A DNA stretch of 46,525 bases, taken from IMG/VR virus record IMGVR_UViG_3300028827_000042, positions 1 through 46,525 of that record. One strand, given 5' to 3'. This document shows, in pieces, positions 7,814-18,000 of the stretch. The notes beneath the pieces are model-generated. The model was given only the letters and a program-made list of their open reading frames with translations. It was not told where the DNA came from and did not search any database. The stretch is from a virus. The number at the start of each line of letters is the position of its first letter. Positions within the stretch are counted from its first letter, which is position 1. The position numbers were made by a program, and so were the translations under genes.

Positions 7814-9983
7814 CGTCGTTATTGAGAACTTCAAGAAGCATAAGAAACTCAGTGTTGGCCTTAAAAATGGTGTCAATGTTATTATAGGGCCTAACTACAC
7901 AGGTAAATCGTCTGTGCTTGAGGCTATAGCTTACGCCTTTGGAGGCCCTAAGTTCGTTAGAGGTGGAGCACAGGTAATAGCTCAAGACTCGGGTGAGCCA
8001 ACAAAAGTAGTGGTTAATTTTGAGACTGGAGGAAAGGGTTATGTCATTACAAGAGGCAGCAACACAACCTCGTTGGTGTCAGATGATGGGGACTTGGCTA
8101 CAGGTGTCACCGCTGTCAATGAAATGCTTGATGAAGTAGTAGGGTCTGACAGGCAGTTGTTTAACATTCTGAGGTACAGCCGGCAAAATGAAGCAGCTCT
8201 GCTTCTCACTGAAGGAGAGGCAAAGCTTACAAGAATGCTGGAGTCTCTTACCGGGTCTGACATCCTGGACAGAGTTTTGCATAGTTTGAAAAGCGACAGG
8301 GACGGTCTTTCAAGTAAGATGGAAGATCTCGACATCCAATCTGTGTCAGAAGATGAGATTGACAGCTTGTCAAAAAATGTTGACAGCATGAAACGAAAAA
8401 TTGTCGAAGCAGAAGAAATGCTGTCTGAAGTGTCCAGCGCCAAGGACAGCTTAAATTCAGAGTACAAAAAGCTGTCCGCTGATCTGTCAGAGTTGATAGA
8501 GACTGAGAAAAAGGTGCAGTCGTTAGTAGCCGAAAAGTCAGGTCTTAGAGAAAGGTTGAAAGTAGTTGAAGAGTCTTTGCAAAATTCTAAGGACAGGCTG
8601 GATTCTATGGAATCTCCTCTAGACTCCTCAAAGTTGTCAGAATTGGAAGACAAGATGAAGTCTTTGTCTGCCGAGCTTCGTCAAGCTAAGGACTCTGTAG
8701 CTTACAGAGACAGGCTGACTGACTCTATTAGCAGGCTGAAAAAATCAATAGAACGCCAAAAGCTGTTCGTGTCAGATAATGAAAAAGGGTTGCTGGAATT
8801 AGACAGCGCTGCTGCTGAGCTTACAGAAGCGTCTAAGTATGACAGCCTGCATAAAAAACGTGTCGGCATAGAGGCAACGCTAGATAGGTTGAAAAAGAAA
8901 GAGCGTGATGGTGTGTGCCCAGAATGTCTAAGACCTCTGGACGACGCAGACCTGAACCTTGACGAGCTTAGAGCTGATATCTCAAGAGTTGAGAGTGAGC
9001 TAGAGTCCGTTAAAGTTTTAGAGAAAGTGGCTGAACTGCAAAATAGGAAGCTTGCTAAGATAGGGACTGACAAGGCAAAACTACACGGTATATTGTCAAG
9101 GGATAGGTGTAACTTGAAGGGGCTTATTGACGAACTGGCAGACGCTAGTAACTCCCTAAGCGAGTTGGTTGTGCCAAGCCAAGACGCAATAGATGAGCTT
9201 GAGTCTGAGGTGTCAAGTATTAACGAGACGCTAGGCAAGCAGAATAAAGTAGCGAAAGAGTACAGGAGAGCTGAGAGGGAGGTTGAACGCTTGTCAATAG
9301 CACTTGATGATTCAGTGAAGTGTTTAGCAGCGGTAGAAGAGAAAATGAACCTTCTTAAAATAGAAGGCGGTATGTCAGTAGAAGACCTCAAGGCAAAGCT
9401 AGACGAGGTTAGCTCCAAGCTAGAAAAGGCGTCTGATAATGAGGCTTCTGTGCTGTCAAAAGTAGGTGTTATGAAAGTAGATTTGGAAGCCATGACTAGC
9501 AAGCTCAAACTGCTGCTTTCTGCTAAAAGCAAGATCGACGAAATTACTGCTCAGCTTGACAAAGTTTCACGCCTTGAGAAATTTCTCAGATCTAATAGAG
9601 CCGCAGTTATGGACAACACCTGGAAAGCCATTATGGCTGGGGCATCCTCAGTAGTGTCGATGATTACAGGAGGGGTGATAGATGAGGTTACAAGGGACAG
9701 CGAGAACGGCATCAGGTTCTACGAAAACGGGGCTATGCGTCCAGTAGCAGCGGCATCAGGGTGTCAGCAAGCTGTCATAGGGGTATCTATCAGAGCCACC
9801 ATTTCAAAAATGTTCTCTACAGGTATGAGGTTTTTGATGCTCGATGAGATAACGGCTGACATGGATGAAGATCACGCAGCAGCTACTATGGCCATAGTGC
9901 GAGAGCTTTCAGACCAAGTTATCTTTATCACACACAGATCGGCAGACATTTCTGACGACTACAACACCATAGAACTTGAGTAA
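7803..9983 (+). CDS. SbcC/Rad50-like ATPase (T4 gp46-like)
   Basis: This 726-residue SMC-like protein has Walker A GPNYTGKSS near residue 35, long coiled coils (roughly residues 170-600), a zinc hook CPEC at Cys372/Cys375 near the centre, and C-terminal Walker B FLMLDEITADMDED followed by the switch His in FITHRS. The ABC signature is unusual, ASGCQQAV in place of the common LSGGE. ATG 7803, with AGAGG upstream, is preferred to the in-frame TTG at 7794. With the upstream SbcD-like subunit it should tether and process DNA ends. It is the last gene of the + strand module and ends 10 bases before a large hairpin shared with the convergent tail operon. Confidence 0.92.
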   Translation: MLTSVVIENFKKHKKLSVGLKNGVNVIIGPNYTGKSSVLEAIAYAFGGPKFVRGGAQVIAQDSGEPTKVVVNFETGGKGYVITRGSNTTSLVSDDGDLATGVTAVNEMLDEVVGSDRQLFNILRYSRQNEAALLLTEGEAKLTRMLESLTGSDILDRVLHSLKSDRDGLSSKMEDLDIQSVSEDEIDSLSKNVDSMKRKIVEAEEMLSEVSSAKDSLNSEYKKLSADLSELIETEKKVQSLVAEKSGLRERLKVVEESLQNSKDRLDSMESPLDSSKLSELEDKMKSLSAELRQAKDSVAYRDRLTDSISRLKKSIERQKLFVSDNEKGLLELDSAAAELTEASKYDSLHKKRVGIEATLDRLKKKERDGVCPECLRPLDDADLNLDELRADISRVESELESVKVLEKVAELQNRKLAKIGTDKAKLHGILSRDRCNLKGLIDELADASNSLSELVVPSQDAIDELESEVSSINETLGKQNKVAKEYRRAEREVERLSIALDDSVKCLAAVEEKMNLLKIEGGMSVEDLKAKLDEVSSKLEKASDNEASVLSKVGVMKVDLEAMTSKLKLLLSAKSKIDEITAQLDKVSRLEKFLRSNRAAVMDNTWKAIMAGASSVVSMITGGVIDEVTRDSENGIRFYENGAMRPVAAASGCQQAVIGVSIRATISKMFSTGMRFLMLDEITADMDEDHAAATMAIVRELSDQVIFITHRSADISDDYNTIELE

Positions 9984-9984
9984 A

Positions 9985-10022
9985 GAGCCGCAGGCTCTAC
10001 TGGATGTTTATCCAGTAGAGCC
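9985..10022. terminator. Hairpin between convergent operons
   Basis: GGCTCTACTGGAT (9993-10005) and ATCCAGTAGAGCC (10010-10022) form a perfect 13-bp stem with a GTTT loop between the ends of the + strand replication operon and the - strand tail operon. A second, overlapping pairing of GAGCC with GGCTC is possible at 9986-9998. T tracts are poor on both sides, so it may act mainly as a 3'-end barrier or stabiliser. The left arm and loop include the last codons and stop of the tail tip gene. Confidence 0.6.
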
Positions 10023-13000
10023 TTCCGGTGTATTTGGTGCAAGCCAGCACTTTTGTCTCAGCTGCATTTACACCAAGTAACCGCTCCACCCTGTCATGAG
10101 CTATGGCTGTAGGGTAAGCTTGGTCGGCAGCACCACCATTTGCTGCACATACGAAGTAAGGGTTATCGTGGCTCCACCCTGAAGTGACAACAGCTCCTGA
10201 AGCTATGGACAGCTTTGTGATTGCCCCAGTAAAGTGCATTCCGTCAAACTCGTTAATAGAGTAATCGCTGTAGTTACCATACCCGGATACCAGCAAATTG
10301 CCTCTGGTTTCAACAGCCCCCTCATACAATCCTGTTACTTGGTACTGCGGCCTGTGCAGTTGGTTAACAATATAAGAAGGGAAATCGTTTGCCGCTGTTA
10401 TATACAGGTTAGAGGCCCCGACAGATATTGGGTACATGCTATTCGCTATCCCAGACGAAACTGCCACAGGACGAATCTGGCTATTGCTGTTGGCCCATAA
10501 ATACTGCCAAGCTGCCACACTTGATGCGTGCTGTACGTAACACACATACGAGCGGGACGCTGCAGAGTCCCATACTTCTACAGCGAATCCTCCCGGACCT
10601 GGTACTACGTACTCACAGACCAATCCAGAAGCGCCTGTAATCCCCAAGTCAACTTCAGTACGGGTGCTTAAGGTTATAGACCCTGTAATCAAGTCAACTT
10701 TGGTGGACAATGTATAGTCCTGCCCTGCAGCTCCAGTGTACGGCACGTTCCAGGTTGCCGCTATCACTCCTGTTTCCCCAGTTTTGAACAGATCCACAGC
10801 GTACTGCTCGTTGGCAGTTATGGTTCTGTCTCCTGCCGGCGGTGTTGGCGATGCCACAGAATTCTGGTTAGTGCCGTCATGGGCCATTACATGCACGACG
10901 CCATGCAGGTCTGACAGTCCAGTAGCTTGACCGTTAACCACAGACGTAGCGACTGTGGTATATACCTGTGTCTTGTCAGACACATAGACATAAGAGGCGT
11001 CAATCAAAACCTTGGATGCGGAATTAAACCCAGTGTCAGATATGCTGAAAGTGCTGGTTATAGCTGCTGTTACAGACGCTATGTCAGCTACATTGAAAGT
11101 AACCCCGTCAGTAGTCCATAAAATCTTAGCAGTGGATGCTGATGCACCTGTAACATCAATCAGGTCAGGCGAGTTGCCGGCCAGCATTCCTACCAAATTA
11201 CCGCCAGTGTGAGTGGCAACCACATTTCCATTTTCGTCACACTCATATATGGTGGCGTCATTGCCTACGCCTGTTACCAACACTACAGATCCATCGTCGC
11301 ACACATACCTGTACTGCTTTGGCATAGTAAGGTCAGTATGCACGTAGTTGGAAGACTGTCCTGATTGTGAAATATGTGACTCCCAAGTACCCAGATAGCT
11401 GCTATTTCTGAAATTTTGAACCCTTGTGGTTTGCAGCGTAGTGTTGGTCGCGTCACTGCTATAGAAAGCAGACACCTCCACATAAACAAAAGGGCTTAAA
11501 AGTCCGTCTAGTGTAAGTGATTGTTCTGTTGCCTTCGGCAGACTGACAAAATTGGTAGTGCTATCAGCAACCTGATCCAACAAAACAGTGTTATTTGAGT
11601 CTCTTACTATCACTCTGACAGCGATGTCAGGAGACTCAGCTGAGTTGGAGTACACACCTTCTCTGGGTGGAGTGCCTATAGAAACAGTCTTGTCATCGAA
11701 CCTCCATAACACTTGCATTTCTGAGGCAAGATACTTAATTCTTACCGCCCTTATTGGAGCAGGGCGCGCTGCTCTTGACACACCAGCCAAGGTTATGGCT
11801 GGTGCTTGTGAGTATGGCAGAAGGTCGCTAAATGTCTCTGTGAGTAAGCGGTAACTGGCGTTACTGCCGTTTGATATAGCCACATTGTTAAGACCGCCGT
11901 AAGACCTTGAAACGTCGTTTATATCACGCATCAGGAACCCGTACATTTTTGTTCCTTTTGGGACAACGTGATACTTAGGGACAGTATCAAATGCCGCCCT
12001 GTACAGGGTCAGGTCGTACCCACCGTCGCTTCTCAATGCTATAAGATCCACAAGAAATATCTCACCATCCATAAACAGCGCTGCTGTGGTGGAGTTGTTT
12101 ATTTCAGTTGCGTTTTCAGAAGACGGTTTGTTTACACCTTCAGGGTACATAGTAAGTTGGAACGAGTCTTTTGTCCTAACATCACCCATTCTCAACCCGT
12201 CAACGCTTAGTACCCAAGTGCTGGCCAACAGGTTGCTTGTTTCACCTAGGTTATTGTCCAGGTGGAACCCATTAGTGTCTTGTGACGGTTTCTTTGCGAA
12301 CACATAAAACGTGTCAAGAGACAGGTCATAAGTGTTAAAGTCTGCGGCACTTTGTACGTTGTACAGCGAGTAGTACGGCATGGCTACTGCTTCAAGAACG
12401 TCAGTAGCTAATGCGTTGTCGCTTGTGACGCTTTCCCATGTAGAGTTTATTTGTTCAGATGACAAACCATAAACTGAAGTGTAGGAAGTGTAGTCCTTTA
12501 TAACATCTTCCATAGCAAGGAGCTTTATCTTGCCGTCGTGCAAGTCGCCATAGTCGATATTCAGCACACGAAACCTTGTGCCGATGAAATTATAATCAGG
12601 GTAGTCAAGAGTAAACACAGACCCTGTAGTCAGGTTCCAGGCTTCCTTGTTAACCACTATCTCTACCCTGGCCAAAGGGTAGGACAGTAACGACAGGTCT
12701 CTAGCCCCAGCCCTTGCCGCCAAGGCTTGCGACCTGTAGCCAGGGTATGTAACAGTTCTTGGTACGATGTCCCCTTGAGTGTCGAGGTTTGAAGCTGAAT
12801 GCAGAGTAAGTGATGCTTTGTCATAGTTTGTCTTATCAGTGTACTCTACTGTGATCTCGTTTATTGTAGAACTCCAAGAAGTGCGCTCAAAAGAAGTAAA
12901 CTCCAACAGATTGTCTTTTGTGACAGCAAGTTCTACTGGATCTCCCTCTCTTAAAAGTCTTACTGTGAGCTTTCCTGTGGATGGGGACAGGTACATCACC

Positions 13001-13695
13001 CCGTTGATATGGGTGAGCACTTCTCTGATAAACTTCTTCATCCCCTTACTGTCAGCAAATCTCAAGGAAGCCCCCACCCCCTCGGCCTTAAGTTGCGTTA
13101 TGACACTTTCCAAAGCAGGGATGTCAACTTCCGACTCAGAAAGCCCAAGCCCCCATTTTGTGTTGAACAAACATTCCTCAATAATAGCTCCAAGGTTTGC
13201 ATCGTACCCGTCTGTATTTGGGTCAACGCCATATACCGCCACTTCAAGGTCAGTGACAGGGTTAGAAGCGTAAGTGAGAGCAGGTCTGCGATATCCTCTG
13301 AACTCCCAAGGGCGCATAGAGGGGTTCATAGAGCAGATGTACGCTTGCTCAGCAGTGACAGTAGATAGTCCTCTTAATGGAACAACGCCCACACCAGCCG
13401 GCAGTGATGGGTCAACTGCTACAACCTTGTTTAGGTATTGCAGTGGTTGTTGGTCTGGTTTACCAAACTGCAATCTAAGCTGACCAACAACCCCACCCCC
13501 TTTCTTCTTACCTCCGTATAGGTTAGGTTTGTTAACATAGGGGTCACTACCGTCAAGGTAGTTGCCTGCGTCAAGGATAGTTTTCTCTGTGTTGTTGGTA
13601 TAAATAGCATGCAACTCTGTTAACTCATCTTGGCAAATGCAGAATTGGAGGCCAAGATAATACTTATACCCGATTGTTACGTTGGAACTACCCAC
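9997..13695 (-). CDS. Tail tip protein, J-like, with C-terminal propeller-like region
   Basis: At 1232 residues this is the last gene of the - strand virion module. The N-terminus (NVTIGYKYYLGLQ) and the region around residues 120-290 (PSMRPWEFRGYRRP, GAIIEECLFNTKWGLG) resemble lambda gpJ-type tail tip or host-specificity proteins, which form the central hub and carry the receptor-binding end. The C-terminal half (about residues 770-1232) is rich in beta strands and Ser/Thr, with repeated turns and a final RLYWINI, which suggests a propeller or other all-beta receptor domain; this part is inference. The start follows the preceding stop by one base. The upstream small gene carries what looks like the extreme N-terminal segment of related tip proteins. 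Host recognition is the likely role. Confidence 0.82.
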   Translation of the reverse strand: MGSSNVTIGYKYYLGLQFCICQDELTELHAIYTNNTEKTILDAGNYLDGSDPYVNKPNLYGGKKKGGGVVGQLRLQFGKPDQQPLQYLNKVVAVDPSLPAGVGVVPLRGLSTVTAEQAYICSMNPSMRPWEFRGYRRPALTYASNPVTDLEVAVYGVDPNTDGYDANLGAIIEECLFNTKWGLGLSESEVDIPALESVITQLKAEGVGASLRFADSKGMKKFIREVLTHINGVMYLSPSTGKLTVRLLREGDPVELAVTKDNLLEFTSFERTSWSSTINEITVEYTDKTNYDKASLTLHSASNLDTQGDIVPRTVTYPGYRSQALAARAGARDLSLLSYPLARVEIVVNKEAWNLTTGSVFTLDYPDYNFIGTRFRVLNIDYGDLHDGKIKLLAMEDVIKDYTSYTSVYGLSSEQINSTWESVTSDNALATDVLEAVAMPYYSLYNVQSAADFNTYDLSLDTFYVFAKKPSQDTNGFHLDNNLGETSNLLASTWVLSVDGLRMGDVRTKDSFQLTMYPEGVNKPSSENATEINNSTTAALFMDGEIFLVDLIALRSDGGYDLTLYRAAFDTVPKYHVVPKGTKMYGFLMRDINDVSRSYGGLNNVAISNGSNASYRLLTETFSDLLPYSQAPAITLAGVSRAARPAPIRAVRIKYLASEMQVLWRFDDKTVSIGTPPREGVYSNSAESPDIAVRVIVRDSNNTVLLDQVADSTTNFVSLPKATEQSLTLDGLLSPFVYVEVSAFYSSDATNTTLQTTRVQNFRNSSYLGTWESHISQSGQSSNYVHTDLTMPKQYRYVCDDGSVVLVTGVGNDATIYECDENGNVVATHTGGNLVGMLAGNSPDLIDVTGASASTAKILWTTDGVTFNVADIASVTAAITSTFSISDTGFNSASKVLIDASYVYVSDKTQVYTTVATSVVNGQATGLSDLHGVVHVMAHDGTNQNSVASPTPPAGDRTITANEQYAVDLFKTGETGVIAATWNVPYTGAAGQDYTLSTKVDLITGSITLSTRTEVDLGITGASGLVCEYVVPGPGGFAVEVWDSAASRSYVCYVQHASSVAAWQYLWANSNSQIRPVAVSSGIANSMYPISVGASNLYITAANDFPSYIVNQLHRPQYQVTGLYEGAVETRGNLLVSGYGNYSDYSINEFDGMHFTGAITKLSIASGAVVTSGWSHDNPYFVCAANGGAADQAYPTAIAHDRVERLLGVNAAETKVLACTKYTGRLYWINIQ

Positions 13696-13917
13696 TTAGT
13701 TATTCTCCTCGAATTCACGCTTAGCCAATGCTACAGCAGCCTGGATATCAGGGTGTTGTGAATCAGCAAGAAGTCTGGCAGGGACGCCTTCTCTGACAAA
13801 CCGTTTCCACCCTTCAATACCGTACAAAGCCACAGCCGCGTCTCTGGCTCCTTTGGCGCACAGACCCAATGACCGGAGATGGTCTATAGTGACGATAGGC
13901 TCGTCACTTACCTGCAT
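13696..13917 (-). CDS. Small tail-module protein of unknown function
   Basis: This 73-residue protein begins MQVSDEPIVTIDHLRSLG, then CAKGARDAAVALYGIEGWKRF and VREGVPARLL. I recognise it as the type of short protein often found just before the tail tip gene in siphophages, with a predicted helical fold, but its function is unknown. It overlaps the upstream 75-residue gene by 14 bases and its stop directly abuts the tail tip start, so the three are probably translated together. A role in tail tip assembly is inferred from position only. Confidence 0.75.
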   Translation of the reverse strand: MQVSDEPIVTIDHLRSLGLCAKGARDAAVALYGIEGWKRFVREGVPARLLADSQHPDIQAAVALAKREFEENN

Positions 13918-14131
13918 TGGTAATTACCTCTTCTGTTTTCAAGTCCCCGTACCATAACACATTGGCGCTCTTGATAAGAAATGTGCCGAAGATGACAGGA
14001 AGGCTCTTACCTTGGTTAAGTCTTGGTACATCGAACTCCTCAAGAGAAGCGGCTTCAGGAGTGTCTATATCTGGAGCAAACACAGCAGACAGAATGAGCG
14101 AGATAGTTAGCTGTATGAGTATAGTTTCCAT
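13904..14131 (-). CDS. Small tail tip-associated protein with hydrophobic N-terminus
   Basis: This 75-residue protein has a hydrophobic segment at residues 4-19 (ILIQLTISLILSAVFA) followed by GKSLPVIFGTFLIKSANVLW and a YGDL motif. The second segment is the pattern I associate with the beginning of longer J-type tail tip proteins, here a separate small gene. It lies between the gpL-like gene and the 73-residue gene, overlapping both. Whether the hydrophobic stretch is a membrane anchor or packs inside the tail tip cannot be told from sequence. Confidence 0.75.
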   Translation of the reverse strand: METILIQLTISLILSAVFAPDIDTPEAASLEEFDVPRLNQGKSLPVIFGTFLIKSANVLWYGDLKTEEVITNAGK

Positions 14132-14132
14132 A

Positions 14133-15071
14133 TCAGTTTAATGGAGTTCTGAACGCTGAAGTAAACGGGTCATCCGTAGAAAGGTGCGGAATCCCACCAA
14201 AGTTCTTGTAGTTTGAAAACTTGAAATAGCAGTGCTTTGTGTTTCTTGCACACCCTGGGTACAGGTCAAGAACCATGCCAGATACGATACCTGAAGCTGG
14301 TCTTTCAAAGTTAATAGTCACGTTGCTTTTTGTACCTGATATGGCTCCGTCGTATGACATCGAAGTAATGCCTACCCTGTGCTCTTGCCCAGTAACAACG
14401 TCTATGTACTTGGCAAACCCACCATTATAGTGATTGGCATAGTCATACACAGAGCTTAGGTTAACCGCCCCAAACAACCCGCCATTGTGATCTTCTTCTA
14501 CTGTAACGGTGGTTTGGCTAACAACAGACGTAACTACTCCTACCCTTCTTGCCGACTCTTTATGCACCTTACACTCGTTTATGGAGAATAAAGCATAAGG
14601 GCAGTGAATCGTCGCCCTCCTACGCAAAGCTAGTCTGTCAAGTACTTCATACGCGCTCTTGCAGGTTAACACTGCTTTGTTGCCAGAAAACTTCACATCT
14701 GATACGCGACCTTTCCATATAATCAAGTTCTCCCTGTCTGTGATCTGCCCGTATGATTCGTCAAATGCTACAGAGATATCAATGTTAATCACTCCGTTAG
14801 GAGGCTCTGACTTGTACCTTTCTGCTATCTCACTGTCCCTTGGCACCTCGATTGTTACAGGGGCTGATATGGTAGATGACGTGTGCTTTATCTTACCGCG
14901 GCTTATGGGGATGCTTTTGTAAGGGGTATTTGAAGCGTCCGCCGGGTCCACATAGTCATCGTCCCTGTTAGTATATCTGTAATCCAGCATAGACCCGTCG
15001 CCTATATAGAACCGGTACAGCTCTCTTGATGATGACTTTTCAGCAATCTCGTAGTCGTTTCTAATGGCCAT
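14133..15071 (-). CDS. Tail assembly protein, gpL-like (phage BR0599 / DUF2163 type)
   Basis: This 312-residue protein has an N-terminal half typical of DUF2163 proteins (KSIPISRGKI, then DRENLIIWKGRVSDVKFSG) and a C-terminal half of the BR0599 type, with CPYALFSINEC (Cys157, Cys167), PGCARNTKHC (Cys274, Cys281) and the closing motif FSNYKNFGGIPHL. The four paired cysteines resemble those that hold an iron-sulfur cluster in lambda gpL, which supports a place in the distal tail ring between the tape measure end and the tip hub; the cluster is inferred. Its position between the distal tail protein and tip genes agrees with that role. Confidence 0.85.
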   Translation of the reverse strand: MAIRNDYEIAEKSSSRELYRFYIGDGSMLDYRYTNRDDDYVDPADASNTPYKSIPISRGKIKHTSSTISAPVTIEVPRDSEIAERYKSEPPNGVINIDISVAFDESYGQITDRENLIIWKGRVSDVKFSGNKAVLTCKSAYEVLDRLALRRRATIHCPYALFSINECKVHKESARRVGVVTSVVSQTTVTVEEDHNGGLFGAVNLSSVYDYANHYNGGFAKYIDVVTGQEHRVGITSMSYDGAISGTKSNVTINFERPASGIVSGMVLDLYPGCARNTKHCYFKFSNYKNFGGIPHLSTDDPFTSAFRTPLN

Positions 15072-15075
15072 AGAT

Positions 15076-18000
15076 CTACTGTAACAAAGCTGTTGTAAGG
15101 TTGTGTACCTTTTTAACTGACACGGTTACTTCTACAAGATTAGGCCCCATCCATCGGCACTGCAGTTTATCTGTAAGGAGCGTTGCCTTAACCAACAGGC
15201 TTAACCTTCTTGCCATACCTTTTCCAAGCACATCTGAAGACGTCTCCAGATAACCGTCTATCCCCAGCCTTGTAACGCCAGCTGACAGTTGTGTGATGGA
15301 TGTTACAGATAGAGTATATCTGTTCTTGAAAGGCGGCGTACCGTCTGTTTCAAGAAGAAGGTCAATGCTTCCGTGCTTTTCAGGAGCAAACCCTGATAGT
15401 AGGCCATTGTCCTCTACATCAAAGTATGTAGCTGGGTTTGGAGAGGTGACAATTGTAGCGTCAGAAACCATATACACAGATCTGAAATCAAGAGGCGCCC
15501 AGAAGTCATTGTATCTGCCAGACAGGAAGAAAGCTGACCTGAAGAACTCGTCTATCTCGCTTGAACCGTAGAGCAAGATATTTCCACTAGCCCCCATTTC
15601 AAGGTCATTATACACAAGCTCCACAAGCTCGTCCGCTGACGTAGAAGTAGATAAGCTATGACGGGGGGTAGTTATTGTAAGCCCTTGTCCGTTTTCTGAT
15701 TTCTTGTCAAAGTAAGGCAGCACTGGCAAAGGCACTCCGCCCTCCGATGAATGCGTATCCCAGGAGGGGGCAACCGCCTGATACCTTGAATATGCTGATG
15801 TTGTTTTGAAGGTGGCTGAAAGCTCAACAACATCCCTAGTAATAGTCTTCACCGAAACATTGCTGCCAATGTTACATGTGGTGGCTGGGTATAGCGAAAC
15901 TCCAGCAGGCAAATCAGTATCAAACCCGCCGAACAGCAGCAGACTAGAAGCCTCGGCAGATCTCACTCTCCTGTACTGTTCAGCGTACCCACGAGGGGTA
16001 ACTACTACATAATCCCCAGCCTTTATAAGTCCGCGGGAGTTGTCAACAGGAATCAGACTGTCACCTGCGGCTACTGCAGACTGTAGCTTGTGCTCGAACA
16101 TCCACTCAGGCAGCATGAACTCAACCTCTGACATAAACCTGAGAGAGTTCATGACCCTCTGTGCTGAAGACCTGCCAAGTAAATGTGAAACCTTGAACGA
16201 AGCTCTAGGATAGCTCCTTAGTTTCCTGCGCTTCTCAAGGCTATTCAGCGATTTTGTTACAGAGGTGGCCCAGTCATATTGAACAGGTATTCCCTTGTCC
16301 CATGAAGGAGGCAGCGCCCATACGTTTGGCTTGTTGAAAATTACCTTGAACTCCACAGGTAAACTTGAGTTGTCGAACGTAACAGTAAAGGTTAGATCCA
16401 CATCTCTTGCTATACCTTTTGGGACAGTTATTTGTGCAGAGTGCTCTAGGCCAGCAGGTATAACAGTCCCTACCTGTAAGTTGGTGAACGACACTTCATT
16501 TGTAGGCCCGGAGATACTTACTACGATGTTATCTGAGGTAGCGTTATTGATAAACAGCAACTGTGCGGTTGTATCTTCAGACAGGATGCCAAGGTTTACT
16601 GGGGTGCCAGACAGAAGCTCAACAACCTTAAATTTAGCTTGGTTGGTAACAGGCAGCGTGTACTTCAGCATTGTCATATTTTCCAGCATTACCATCAGAG
16701 TACGCCCGCCTTCGTATAGCTTTGCGTCAGCAACAGGGCTTTGAAGCATTCCTGCTTCTGAAAATATGTTCCTGTATTTGAACTCAGTCCAATACTTGCT
16801 GGTTGTTTTGTCAGAATAGCTTTTAAGAGACGTTTGAACCAAGTTGCCACCGCCAGTAACAGCTACTGTTCTGATTCTGGTTCCAACCTCATTTTGAACT
16901 TCTAACACAGACACAAGTCGTTCATCGGCAGAATCACCGGCCCAGAAGCCATGCTGTCCAACGTCAGACACTCTTACACTTGTTGTGCCGACGCTTGCAA
17001 TATCAAATGGCACGGCCATTTGGCGCACTTTTAACTCCCCACGCGCTAAGTAATTATCTACAAAACCAAGGTACTGACCTGAGCTGTCTTGGTAGTGAAA
17101 GTTGCCCTCCGATGAACCGAATTGAGAGGATTCTACTACAGCTGGGTCAGGTGTGATAGACAAAACGTCATAGCCGGCAGAGGTTGATAGACTTGCGATG
17201 TTGTTTCCGTTGTCCTTGTAGTACAGCTTCCCTCCTGTGTTACCCCAGAAAATACCGGAGTTAATACCGTTTTTGTATATAAATTCTGCTGAAGACACAG
17301 ATGAGATATCAAACGGTGTGTCCAAAATATACTTGGCAAGATACTTGTAGCTTGTATCAAAACTGCCTGTGTCTATCTCGCTCAAATATACAGTCAATGT
17401 TCTCCCGTCCGGAGAAAAGTCGAATGAGTTAGCCCTTGAAAATCCGTCGTTATCGTACCCATCAGCGGGCCATTGATTAAACAGTTCGACAGCCGCTGCT
17501 GGACTCTGTACTCCAGAGAACACTGCTTTGTCAAGGTCAAACTTTTCAACTCCTCGGGTAAGGTTATACTCGTATAGAGTGCCTGTGTCTGACAGCAGCA
17601 ACATTGACGTCCCAGCAGGGCTGACATATAGATCGACCACCCCAGACAACTCTGCTGAAAACTTTGAAATGTCTGCGAACTGAAAAGGCATTTCCCTGAC
17701 TTCTCGAGAAACATTATCGAAGTAGTAAGGAGCGGCTCCATACAACTCTACTTTATGTACGCCAAGAGAATCGCAGATAAACACATATTTCCCTGAGTTA
17801 GCGTAGCGGATACCGGACACCGCATAGTCAGCTTGAGCAGATGGAAACTCAGTAGCATAAGAAGAAGCATTTGACAGGCTAAGACTACCGTCTCCTGTTT
17901 CAGAAGCAGCCGCACCTGTGACACCATCAGAATTAGGGCAAGTCCTATGGCATAAGTAATAATAGTTATTTGCCGATGTAGGCCCAGCAGCCACCAGGTT

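Noticed and set aside
8039-9532. Two long - strand reading frames (204 and 276 residues) opposite the SbcC-like gene
   Set aside because: They are Ser/Leu-rich, the usual antisense reading of Glu/Lys/Asp/Ser-rich coiled-coil coding sequence, and have no start signals or motifs.
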